Assembly (NCBI GenBank): GCA_964496475.1
Contig: CAZBZS010000022.1
Coordinates: 1-34,026, forward strand
Reading direction: 5' to 3'
DNA: 34,026 bases
From: JASLPR01 sp964496475
Lineage (GTDB): Bacteria > Chloroflexota > UBA11872 > VXNJ01
Shown here piece after piece: positions 1-7,044 of this stretch. The notes below the pieces were generated by a model. It was not told the DNA's origin. It saw only the letters and a program-made list of their open reading frames with translations, and searched no databases. The translations under genes were made by a program, and so were the position numbers. Each line of letters starts with the position of its first letter. Position 1 is the stretch's first letter.

Positions 1-291
1 GGCGGTGATCGATTCCTTCGACCAGGTAGGGCCGGAACCGCCGCCGCCGTCGGTCGGCGTTTTCGTTTCGAGGATGAATTCGCCCCGCCGGCCGGCGATC
101 GCGTTGCCGATCATCCGCTCGCTTTCCAGGTAGGCAGACGCCGTATCGATGAACGTGATGCCCTGGTCGAGCAGACCGTTCAGAAGCTCAGTCGTTTGCT
201 TCTGAGTGGCGTGATCCATTCCGATTCGGGCGCCGCCGAATCCCAAGCGGGTTACTTCGATTCCGGTCTTGCCAAGCGTTCGTGTCTCCAT
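1..291 (-). CDS. Aldo/keto reductase, N-terminal part (runs off the window)
   Basis: The frame gives 97 residues beginning METRTLGKTGIEV and is cut by the window edge. The N-terminus is typical of the aldo/keto reductase superfamily (NADPH-dependent carbonyl reductases with a TIM-barrel fold). The expected catalytic residues are visible: Asp49 and Tyr54 in the FIDTASAY segment, and Lys77 in LETKTPT. The ATG at 291 is supported by a perfect AGGAGG (minus strand, 302-297) five bases upstream. It lies 16 bases after the ThuA-like gene on the same strand, so the two are probably co-transcribed. The substrate cannot be told from this fragment, but pairing with a ThuA-type protein hints at carbohydrate or polyol metabolism (inference). 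Confidence 0.88.
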   Translation of the reverse strand, partial: METRTLGKTGIEVTRLGFGGARIGMDHATQKQTTELLNGLLDQGITFIDTASAYLESERMIGNAIAGRRGEFILETKTPTDGGGGSGPTWSKESITA

Positions 292-296
292 GGGAC

Positions 297-302
297 CCTC
301 CT
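297..302 (-). promoter_or_regulatory. Ribosome binding site of the aldo/keto reductase
   Basis: The minus strand reads AGGAGG at 302-297, five bases before the ATG at 291. It is one of the few consensus Shine-Dalgarno sites in the window and fixes the reductase start. Confidence 0.75.
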
Positions 303-307
303 AGGGG

Positions 308-1069
308 CTAGATCTTCTGCGCGATGTCGGGCGGCTCGTAGCCGGGTAATTGTTCTAAAGGCAGCGTGTTGCCCTCTACGGGCCACTCGACTCCGGAAGG
401 GGCGGCCCAACGGACGGCGTTGGCGATCACCAGCTGGACCTCATCCTGATAATAAATGGGGAAGGATTCGTGACCGGGGCTGAAATAGAAAATCCGCCCC
501 AGCGACCGGCGGTAGCAGCAGCCGCCGCGGAACACGTCGCCACCCTGGAACCAGCTCATGAAGATCAACTCGTCGGGGGCGGGGATGTCAAAGCGTTCGC
601 CATACATCTCGCTGGCGGGAATCTCGAAATACGGGCCGAGGCCGCGGGCTATGGGGTGAGCCGGCTCCAGTACCCAGACCCGCTCGCGCTCGTCCGCCTC
701 GCGCCAGCGCAGCATGCAGTCGGTTCCCATGAGTCGGCGAAAAATCTTGGACAGGTGAGCGGAATGCAGGCACACCAGCCCCATGCCGTTGATGACACGA
801 CGATGGACCCGCTCGACGACTTCATCGGCGACGTCTTCATGGTTCAAGTGTCCCCACCAAGTCAGCACGTCGGTATTGTCCAGCACGGTCTGAGTGAGGC
901 CGTGCTCGGGTTCGTCCAGGGTGGCCGTACGCGCTTCGGCACCGTCCGATTGATTGAGAAAGCCGGCAATGGCAGAGTGGATGCCGTCGGGGTAAACGGC
1001 ACGGATCTCGGGGTCGTTCCGTTCGTGTCGGAACTCGTTCCAAACCGTAACTCGGATGGGGGCGCTCAT
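308..1069 (-). CDS. ThuA-like domain protein (trehalose utilisation family)
   Basis: This 253-residue protein opens with IRVTVWNEFRHE and an early YPDGIH segment, and carries FSPGHESFPIYY followed by IANAVRWA near the C-terminus. These are hallmarks of the ThuA-like family, which has a class I glutamine-amidotransferase-like fold. Family members are linked to trehalose or other sugar utilisation, but the biochemical activity is poorly defined. Length is normal and no signal peptide is seen. An AAGGA lies about ten bases before the ATG at 1069. It sits upstream of an aldo/keto reductase, a pairing that suggests a sugar oxidation/reduction role (inference). It is separated by 108 bases from the ccm operon and probably forms its own unit. 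Confidence 0.85.
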   Translation of the reverse strand: MSAPIRVTVWNEFRHERNDPEIRAVYPDGIHSAIAGFLNQSDGAEARTATLDEPEHGLTQTVLDNTDVLTWWGHLNHEDVADEVVERVHRRVINGMGLVCLHSAHLSKIFRRLMGTDCMLRWREADERERVWVLEPAHPIARGLGPYFEIPASEMYGERFDIPAPDELIFMSWFQGGDVFRGGCCYRRSLGRIFYFSPGHESFPIYYQDEVQLVIANAVRWAAPSGVEWPVEGNTLPLEQLPGYEPPDIAQKI

Positions 1070-1157
1070 CGGGCATAATCCTTTCGGGGAGTCGGGGGCA
1101 GGTGGTACCCAGCAGTATCACGCACTCAGTAGCCGACTGTCAGGCCAGCGAACAGCC

Positions 1158-1174
1158 CTGGCCCGAGGGGCCAG
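1158..1174 (-). terminator. Candidate terminator hairpin behind the ccm operon
   Basis: A perfect 7-bp stem (CTGGCCC / GGGCCAG) with a three-base loop begins four bases after the stop codon of the last gene of the ccm operon. No T-tract follows on the minus strand, so it is not a canonical intrinsic terminator. It may still end or stabilise the transcript 3' end. The rest of 1070-1177 shows nothing else recognisable. Confidence 0.35.
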
Positions 1175-1177
1175 TCG

Positions 1178-2341
1178 TTATGGCTCCAGGTGCCGTCGCA
1201 ACCCGGCGTCAGCGCGCAGAAGTTCGAGAAGTTCCTCCTTGGCGGTAGCTCGACGGCGGCGGGTGGGCTCGGACGGCGAGGCCGCATCGGGCTGGCGATC
1301 GTACGCGGCGATCTCGGTCAGAAGCCGCTTCACGGTGGCCTCATCACTGGGACCGGAGGTGTGACGAAGGGAGGGCGCCCGCCAGGCGCTAAGGGCCAGG
1401 ACCAGCCCGAAAACGGCGGCTCCCACACCACCCCAGACTCCGGCGGTGACGCGTCCAACGGCCGCGAGTGGACCGAAGCTCCGCGGCTCGCGCAACCAGA
1501 CGTGGTTGGACGCTCCGGGAACGGGGGCGTCCACGAGCCAGCTTTCCAGGGCCATCCCTTCGAAGTCCAGCTCCTCGCCGGGACGTACGGACTCGCCTTC
1601 CACGACCAGATCGCCAGCGGGCGTCAAGATTTGCAACTCGCCGATGGGCGGGCGGGCGCCCACGACCAGTCCCATGCCTCCGGGGTCCCAAGCGAAGACG
1701 TAGGAGAAGGTGAATTGATTCGGTCCCGGTATCAAAGTCATCATCGCGGAGAATCCAGAGGGATTGCCTTCAAGTTCCGCGACTTCAAACCCTTGCAACG
1801 CTCGAAAGTCCAACACTTCCGGCCTGGTGACGAATTCGATGGCCGGCCCGGAATCGCCGCCGACGGTTAGAGCGCGGTCTCCGGGTAGCTCGAAAGTGAC
1901 GACATGCAACGCGCCAAGGGAGCGGTCGCCGCCGTAGGTGAGCACGAGCGAATGCTGCGTGGTTCGAAGTCCCGGATCGACGGTGACGGTGTCGTAAACG
2001 GGAACGACGACCTGCACCGCGTCGGCGCCGGCGAAAGTGATTGGGTCGCCGGTGAACAGGCCGCTCTGGAAATCGGCTAGGACCCGGTAGGCGGACTCTG
2101 GGCCGGTCGCCAGTCCTGAAAAAACGAAACTGCCGTCGGCGGAGCTGAGAACGGACTCGTAACGGTCGAATTCTTGCCCCTCAAAAACTCGCAGGGTGAC
2201 GGTGGCGAAGGCCGGGATCGCGCCATTTGGGGTGCGATTTTCAAGCCTACCAGTGATGATGCCGTGCTCCTCGGCGAGAGCCACGGACGGGGCCAGGAGC
2301 AGGATCGCGAGGGCGAGGAGGGCTATTCGGGAACGGGCCAA
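1178..2341 (-). CDS. Exported membrane protein with a carboxypeptidase-regulatory-like domain, end of the ccm operon
   Basis: The protein has 387 residues. A signal peptide spans roughly residues 1-23 (hydrophobic core, then ALAEEHG). A carboxypeptidase-regulatory-like beta-sandwich covers about 26-110, with the typical SSADGSFVFSGL pattern. A beta-rich extracytoplasmic region continues to about 290. One transmembrane helix lies at about 298-320, followed by a short charged cytoplasmic tail of about 65 residues with heptad-like leucines. The start is a TTG at 2341 that overlaps the end of the upstream gene by 19 bases, so the two are translationally coupled. I know no established Ccm component with this architecture. 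Position suggests a periplasm-facing partner of heme or apocytochrome handling, but this is inference only. Confidence 0.75.
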   Translation of the reverse strand: MARSRIALLALAILLLAPSVALAEEHGIITGRLENRTPNGAIPAFATVTLRVFEGQEFDRYESVLSSADGSFVFSGLATGPESAYRVLADFQSGLFTGDPITFAGADAVQVVVPVYDTVTVDPGLRTTQHSLVLTYGGDRSLGALHVVTFELPGDRALTVGGDSGPAIEFVTRPEVLDFRALQGFEVAELEGNPSGFSAMMTLIPGPNQFTFSYVFAWDPGGMGLVVGARPPIGELQILTPAGDLVVEGESVRPGEELDFEGMALESWLVDAPVPGASNHVWLREPRSFGPLAAVGRVTAGVWGGVGAAVFGLVLALSAWRAPSLRHTSGPSDEATVKRLLTEIAAYDRQPDAASPSEPTRRRRATAKEELLELLRADAGLRRHLEP

Positions 2342-3615
2342 GTAACTCCACCGTCGAGACTGCGGTAGGTACGGCCTCCCGAGTCGATGACCGTGACGGC
2401 GTCGGGCCCGCCGGCAGAGACGTCGAGCACGACGATATCGCCGGGAAGGCCGAGTCCGCGCCAGGAGCCGCCGGCGTCGACGCTCTTATAAAGACCGACG
2501 TCGGTGGCGACATAGAGGGCGCCCCGGAAACGCCGGCCGGCGGGATCCTCGTAGGTGTCGCCGCTGTCCGGGTCGTAGCCGATGTCATTGATGCGGACAG
2601 TCGGCAGGGCGCCATTAACGAATCCGTTGGCGCTGGACCAGCCGGTGGCCCCGTCCCCGGCGAGGACACCCTGATCCAGCGTGGCTAGGAAGAACAATTG
2701 GCGATCGGCCATGATAGTCAGGGCTGAGGTGGAGACCGGCGCATAGGCGCCGAGACGCTCCCAGGAAAAGCCACCGTCCTGGCTGAAGAACAGCCCGCCG
2801 GTGGCGTCGACGGCGGTGACGCGGTCCGGGTTGGTGGCGTCGGAGGCGAGGGCGCGCAGAGGCGCGACCATGCCGGCGTGCGCGATGTCGATGGCGACGA
2901 TTCCGCCGTCGCTGCCAGACCAGACCATCCCGTTGCCGGCGACAAGAAAACCGTCGGCGACGGGCGTCACGGTATTCGTCTTGATTCGCATGCCGCCGTC
3001 CTGCCAGGTGCGACCGCCGTCGGCGCTGCGCATGAGTCCGCCGGTATGGAGGAGGACCAATTCACGAGACGAACCGGTGGCGGACGCGAGGGAACGATAG
3101 TCGGCCAGCGCGAGCTTGGCGATGGGTTCCTGGCGTCCGGCCGAGTTGGCGAGTAGGACCAACACGCTGAGCAGTCCGGCGAAGGCGACGACGACGGCGG
3201 CGACGCCAGCGAACCAGAGGCGGGTGCGGCGGTCGGAGCCCATCTGCGAGGGTTCGAACCACGGGTCTGAGCCAGAATCGGTCGCTGGCTCCAGGACGCC
3301 GGACAGCCCGGCAACGCGGGTTTCGATAAGGTCGTCAAGGGTGCGCTCGCGAGCCTCAGCGATCGCAAGCGTGGCGGCGGCGTCGTAGCGGATTTGTTGA
3401 CGCTGGCTTGCGAAGTCCCCGGGGGCGATGACGCCTTCCAGGAGGTCCTGCTCCAGGAGGTCTACCTGGAGGGCGGCGTCGGCGACGGCGGCGGGTTCGG
3501 CGCCGGAAACCGACTGCCGGCGTCTATCGCCAGGCCGACGCCACAGCGGTTCGGTGGCCCAGGAGATGGTGAAGGCGAGGCCGGCGAAAAGCCCGACGGC
3601 CAGCAAGATGGTCAT
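2323..3615 (-). CDS. CcmI-like N-terminus fused to an Asp-box (BNR-type) beta-propeller
   Basis: The protein has 430 residues. A first transmembrane helix (about 3-20) is followed by a cytoplasmic segment with ALQVDLLEQDLLEGVIAPGD, which resembles the conserved stretch in CcmI/CycH proteins. A second helix lies at about 134-156. Classical CcmI then carries a TPR domain that holds apocytochrome c. Here the extracytoplasmic part (about 165-430) instead has Asp-box repeats: SADGGRTW 197-204, SQDGGFSW 278-285, SVDAGGSW 378-385, SLDGGVTW 419-426, and a degenerate copy near 233. This predicts a sialidase/VPS10/YCF48-type propeller. The ATG overlaps the ccmH stop by four bases. A role as an apocytochrome chaperone is inferred from the N-terminus and position; the propeller assignment rests on the repeats. 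Confidence 0.8.
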   Translation of the reverse strand: MTILLAVGLFAGLAFTISWATEPLWRRPGDRRRQSVSGAEPAAVADAALQVDLLEQDLLEGVIAPGDFASQRQQIRYDAAATLAIAEARERTLDDLIETRVAGLSGVLEPATDSGSDPWFEPSQMGSDRRTRLWFAGVAAVVVAFAGLLSVLVLLANSAGRQEPIAKLALADYRSLASATGSSRELVLLHTGGLMRSADGGRTWQDGGMRIKTNTVTPVADGFLVAGNGMVWSGSDGGIVAIDIAHAGMVAPLRALASDATNPDRVTAVDATGGLFFSQDGGFSWERLGAYAPVSTSALTIMADRQLFFLATLDQGVLAGDGATGWSSANGFVNGALPTVRINDIGYDPDSGDTYEDPAGRRFRGALYVATDVGLYKSVDAGGSWRGLGLPGDIVVLDVSAGGPDAVTVIDSGGRTYRSLDGGVTWPVPE

Positions 3616-4064
3616 TCGTCTTCGCGCCGGCGGGCGAGGCCGGCATCGACGCGGGCGACGAAGTCATCGAGTCCGGCCGGGACGGTTTCCGCGCGCCCGC
3701 GCCGCCACATTACGGTGGCCACCATGCCCACGGCGACGGCGATAATCACGAGCGGACCCATCCAGACGCCCAGTTGAAAGCCGGACTTCGGCGGATCCAA
3801 CCTTATGCCCTCCCCGTATCGGCCAACAAGGAATGCGACGATGGCCTCACGATCTTCGCCGGCTTCGAGTTTCTCCATGATCAGGGCGCGAATCTGGCGA
3901 GCGAGGGGGGCGTTGGAGTCCTTCACGTTCTGTCCGGAACAGACGGGGCAGGCCAAGTCCGCGGCGATTTCCCACATTTCCTGTTCGTACTCTTCGGCGG
4001 CGGCGCCAGTCGTGAGGGCGCCGCCGACGCCAAACGTGAGAATCACGACCAGAATCCACTTCAT
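3612..4064 (-). CDS. ccmH: Cytochrome c maturation protein CcmH (short, CcmL-type)
   Basis: This 150-residue thiol-oxidoreductase keeps the CxxCH sites of apocytochrome c reduced for heme ligation on the outer face of the membrane. It has an N-terminal signal or anchor (1-23, KWILVVILTFGVGGA). The redox motif LACPVCSGQ has Cys39 and Cys42, and is followed by the family-typical helical bundle with VGRYGEGIRLDPP. A C-terminal transmembrane helix lies near residues 103-122. The ATG at 4064 shares ATGA with the ccmF stop, which decides this start over a longer upstream frame lacking family similarity. The stop overlaps the CcmI-like start by four bases. The second, TPR-containing half of E. coli CcmH is absent, as is usual in species where it is a separate gene. 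Confidence 0.93.
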   Translation of the reverse strand: MKWILVVILTFGVGGALTTGAAAEEYEQEMWEIAADLACPVCSGQNVKDSNAPLARQIRALIMEKLEAGEDREAIVAFLVGRYGEGIRLDPPKSGFQLGVWMGPLVIIAVAVGMVATVMWRRGRAETVPAGLDDFVARVDAGLARRREDE

Positions 4065-6076
4065 AAGGCAGGTTCCAGCGGCGCGAGGGCTTCGACGCGG
4101 CGTACGTCGACGGGCCGGCGAACGGGAGTTCCCGGCCACGCCACGATCAAGACGCCGGCGAAGTAGACGAGGCCGCCGATCCATAGGTAGCCAACGAGCG
4201 GATTGACGATGACGCGGAGGGTGACGGAATTGCCGGACTCGTCCCAGGCGGTCAGAAGGAGATACAGGTCGTTCATTGCGGGCCAGGAGGTGTCGATGCC
4301 GACACGGGAGATCGGTTGGCTTTCCCAGCCCCGGTGAATCTGGCGGCCGGGGACGACCCCGGCGACCACACCGTTAGGTCGCGTGATCAAGATATCGGCG
4401 TCTACGCGATTAAGGTCGGGGGCGGTGGAAAAGCGAAGCTCCTTGAATGTGAGGGTGTATCCGGCGACGACGGCAGGCTGGTCCCTGGTCAGAGCTATCG
4501 GCTCTTCCTGCTTGAAGAAGCCGGTGCCGATAACGGCGAGAGCGATGAGAGCCATTCCGAGGTGCACAACGTAGCCGCCGTAGCGGCGGCGATTGGTGGT
4601 CATCACGATTCGGGCGGCGACGGGGAATCCGACGCCGGCGTGCCGGGAGTAGGCGCGGGCGCCGCGAACGAACTCGAAGGAGACGGCGGCGATTACGAAG
4701 GCTACGGCCGCGAGGGCGATCAGGGCCAGACCGTGGCGCAGACCGAGACCGGCAAGCAAGGTACTAACGGCTGAGGCGGTAGCGAGGGGGACAGCGAACC
4801 GGCGAGCGGCGCGGCGAAAGCTGGTTCGGCGCCAGGAGAGCAAGGGGCCGATCCCAACAAGCGCCAGCAGCGCGAGCATGAGGGGCCCGTTGACCTGATT
4901 ATAAAAGGGAGCGCCGACAGCCACCTTGGCGCCACGGACGATCTCGGAGACGAGCGGGAAGATCGTTCCCCAAAACGTGGCGGCGGCGATGGAGACGAGG
5001 AGGAGATTGTTGATGAGGAAACCGGCCTCGCGGGAGGTGGCGGACTCGAAATGGCTTTCGCCGTGCAGGATGGGACGCCGGTAGAGAACAAGGGCGACGG
5101 CGGCGATGGTGACGGCGCCGAGGAATCCGAAAAACAGGGGGCCAATGAGGGAAGTGGCAAAGGCGTGAACGGACGTCAGGACGCCGCTGCGGACGACGAA
5201 GGTGCCGAATATGGCAAGGACGTAGGCGGAGAGGGCGAGGATGATGTTCCAAGTTTTCAGCATTCCGCGGCGCTCCTGAACCATGGCGGAGTGGAGGTAG
5301 GCGGTGGCGAGCAGCCACGGGACTAGGGCGACGTTTTCGACCGGATCCCAGCCCCAGTATCCGCCCCAACCAAGGACGCGATAGGCCCACCAGGCCCCGA
5401 GGATAAGACCGGCGCCCTGAAAGGCCCACGCGAGGAGCATCCAACCGCGGGTTGTGCGTACCCATGTTCTGTCCACTTTGCCCACCAGCAGAGCGGCGAT
5501 GGCGAGAGCGAAGGGCACGGCGAAACTTACGTATCCGGCGGTGAGCAGAGGCGGATGAATCTGCATGGCCGTGTCCCAGAGGAGAGGATTAAGACCCTTT
5601 CCATCGGAGGGCACGATGGGCAGTTCATCAAACGGCGAACTGGCGAAGACCAGCACGGCGAGGAAGAAAACGAGCAGTAACGCCAGGACGGCGGTCATGT
5701 GTGGAGCAAGCTCGGGAGCCCGGAGGCGAACTCGCCAGGAGGCGAAGGCGGAAAGCACCGAGAGTATCCAGGCCCACACCAGCAGAGAGCCGGCCTGACC
5801 GCCCCAAACGGCGGCGAGTGCAAGGGGAGCGGGCATGGCGCGGCTGGAATTTTCGGCGACAAAGGCCAGGGAGAAATCGTGGGAAACGAATGCGGTCATC
5901 AGGATCAGAAGGGCCAGCGTGGTGAGGAAGGCGACGCCGGTGAGGGCGTTGCGAGCGCTCAGGGCAAACGCCGACGCACGGGGCCAGAGGCCAAGAACGC
6001 CGGAAACCGCGGCGTAAAAGGCGGCGCCGAGGGCGAACCCGAGAGCGATGCGGCCCAGGTCGCCGAGGTCAAGCAT
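4061..6076 (-). CDS. ccmF: Heme lyase subunit CcmF
   Basis: This is a 671-residue polytopic membrane protein, close to the length of E. coli CcmF. It receives holo-CcmE heme and, with CcmH/CcmI, attaches it to apocytochrome c. The tryptophan-rich WWD heme-handling motif lies at about 228-247 (WGGYWGWDPVEN). The four family histidines are all present: His174 in QIHPPLL, His262 in YLHSAM, His304 in SVHAFA and His505 in VVHLGMA. GGAGAG lies four bases before the ATG at 6076. It follows the small ccmD by 54 bases and overlaps ccmH. Nothing in it looks degenerate. Confidence 0.96.
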   Translation of the reverse strand: MLDLGDLGRIALGFALGAAFYAAVSGVLGLWPRASAFALSARNALTGVAFLTTLALLILMTAFVSHDFSLAFVAENSSRAMPAPLALAAVWGGQAGSLLVWAWILSVLSAFASWRVRLRAPELAPHMTAVLALLLVFFLAVLVFASSPFDELPIVPSDGKGLNPLLWDTAMQIHPPLLTAGYVSFAVPFALAIAALLVGKVDRTWVRTTRGWMLLAWAFQGAGLILGAWWAYRVLGWGGYWGWDPVENVALVPWLLATAYLHSAMVQERRGMLKTWNIILALSAYVLAIFGTFVVRSGVLTSVHAFATSLIGPLFFGFLGAVTIAAVALVLYRRPILHGESHFESATSREAGFLINNLLLVSIAAATFWGTIFPLVSEIVRGAKVAVGAPFYNQVNGPLMLALLALVGIGPLLSWRRTSFRRAARRFAVPLATASAVSTLLAGLGLRHGLALIALAAVAFVIAAVSFEFVRGARAYSRHAGVGFPVAARIVMTTNRRRYGGYVVHLGMALIALAVIGTGFFKQEEPIALTRDQPAVVAGYTLTFKELRFSTAPDLNRVDADILITRPNGVVAGVVPGRQIHRGWESQPISRVGIDTSWPAMNDLYLLLTAWDESGNSVTLRVIVNPLVGYLWIGGLVYFAGVLIVAWPGTPVRRPVDVRRVEALAPLEPAL

Positions 6077-6111
6077 GGGGCTCTCCAGAAGGTCGTCGCA
6101 TGCATCTCTCT

Positions 6112-6127
6112 CCCGGGTTAAACCGGG
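6112..6127. repeat. Small inverted repeat between ccmD and ccmF
   Basis: CCCGG and CCGGG arms flank a six-base A/T-rich loop in the 54-base gap between ccmF and ccmD. The 5-bp stem is short and could tune translation or RNA stability between the two genes. No T-tract follows, so I do not call it a terminator. Confidence 0.25.
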
Positions 6128-6130
6128 TAG

Positions 6131-6313
6131 CTAGTCGCCGCCGGGCGATTCCGTCCCGGAACTAGCGTCGTCGGACCCGCCACCGAGCGCCGACAACTCT
6201 TTTTCCACTGAACGGAGTCGAGTGAGGGCGTAGACAAGGTATCCAAAAATCCCCAGCCATACGATCCCGTAGCCGGTGAGCAGAAGAAGCAGTCCGGAAT
6301 CGATTGAGCTCAA
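6131..6313 (-). CDS. ccmD: CcmD-like small membrane protein
   Basis: This 60-residue protein has one transmembrane helix (about 7-27, LLLLLTGYGIVWLGIFGYLVY) ending in an arginine-containing, coiled-coil-like stretch (LTRLRSVEKELSAL) and an acidic, glycine/serine-rich tail. CcmD anchors holo-CcmE release from the CcmABCD complex, and its sequence is poorly conserved, so the call rests on size, topology and position between ccmC and ccmF. The start is taken as the TTG at 6313, which forms a TTGA overlap with the ccmC stop. A longer reading into ccmC would add an arginine-rich shadow with no sense. Confidence 0.75.
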   Translation of the reverse strand: MSSIDSGLLLLLTGYGIVWLGIFGYLVYALTRLRSVEKELSALGGGSDDASSGTESPGGD

Positions 6314-7044
6314 TACGCCCCCTCTTTCGCGAAGGCGGCCATCCGAAGATCTTCGGCGGCGTCGCTGAGGCGTTCCAAACGTACCTGGAGGTGTAGCAGC
6401 AGACCAAACAGCAGGATGACGGCGAAGAAGGTCACTATCAGGGTCTGGAGCATTTCCGGCGCGAGGCCGCCTCCACCCTCGACGATTATCGTGGATTGAG
6501 GATGCAGGGTGCGCCACCAGAAGACGGAAAGATAGTTGACCGGCACAACTACAACGCCGACGATGCCAATGATGGCGGCGATCCGCCGTTTTTGCTCGCG
6601 CTCGTCAATGTAACCCCGCAGCATCAGGTGGCCGACGTAAATGAACCAGAGGAGGAGGGTGGTGGTGAGGCGGGGGTCCCACGTCCAGCAGGCGCCCCAG
6701 ACCTTGGTGCCCCAGATGCAGCCAGTGAGGAGGACGATGGTGGTGAAGACGACGCCCAGCAGGGTCGCGGCGCGAGCCACACGGTCCCATTTTGCATCGC
6801 GGCGAGCGAGATACATCCCGCCGGCGACGGCGACAATGATGAAGGCTATATAACAGACGGAGGCGGTGGAAACGTGGGCGTAGAAAATTCGTTGAAGATC
6901 GCCCTGCACCCGGTGTTCGGGGGCATAGCCGAAGGTCATGAAGACGGAGGCGCCGACAGCGACGAAGGTCAGGGCGAGAATGAGCTTCATGGTCAGGCTG
7001 AGATTGCCGATCGGTCGGGTTTGTGAACCCTCGTCAGTCTTCAA
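6310..7044 (-). CDS. ccmC: Heme-handling protein CcmC
   Basis: This 244-residue protein with six predicted transmembrane segments loads heme onto CcmE. The WWD motif is at 111-124 (WGTKVWGACWTWDP). The two heme-ligand histidines are His57 in FYAHVSTA and His181 in WRTLHPQST. Length and topology match the family. The reading frame overlaps the end of the ccmA-ccmB fusion by 11 bases and its stop overlaps the ccmD start, giving tight translational coupling. The N-terminal 17 residues are polar and may be longer than the true protein, since a second Met occurs at residue 19; the first is kept because of the overlap with the upstream gene. Confidence 0.95.
   Translation of the reverse strand: MKTDEGSQTRPIGNLSLTMKLILALTFVAVGASVFMTFGYAPEHRVQGDLQRIFYAHVSTASVCYIAFIIVAVAGGMYLARRDAKWDRVARAATLLGVVFTTIVLLTGCIWGTKVWGACWTWDPRLTTTLLLWFIYVGHLMLRGYIDEREQKRRIAAIIGIVGVVVVPVNYLSVFWWRTLHPQSTIIVEGGGGLAPEMLQTLIVTFFAVILLFGLLLHLQVRLERLSDAAEDLRMAAFAKEGAY

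Noticed and set aside
470..1078. A 202-codon plus-strand frame opposite the ThuA-like gene
   Set aside because: The ThuA family match on the other strand is clear; this frame shows no domain.
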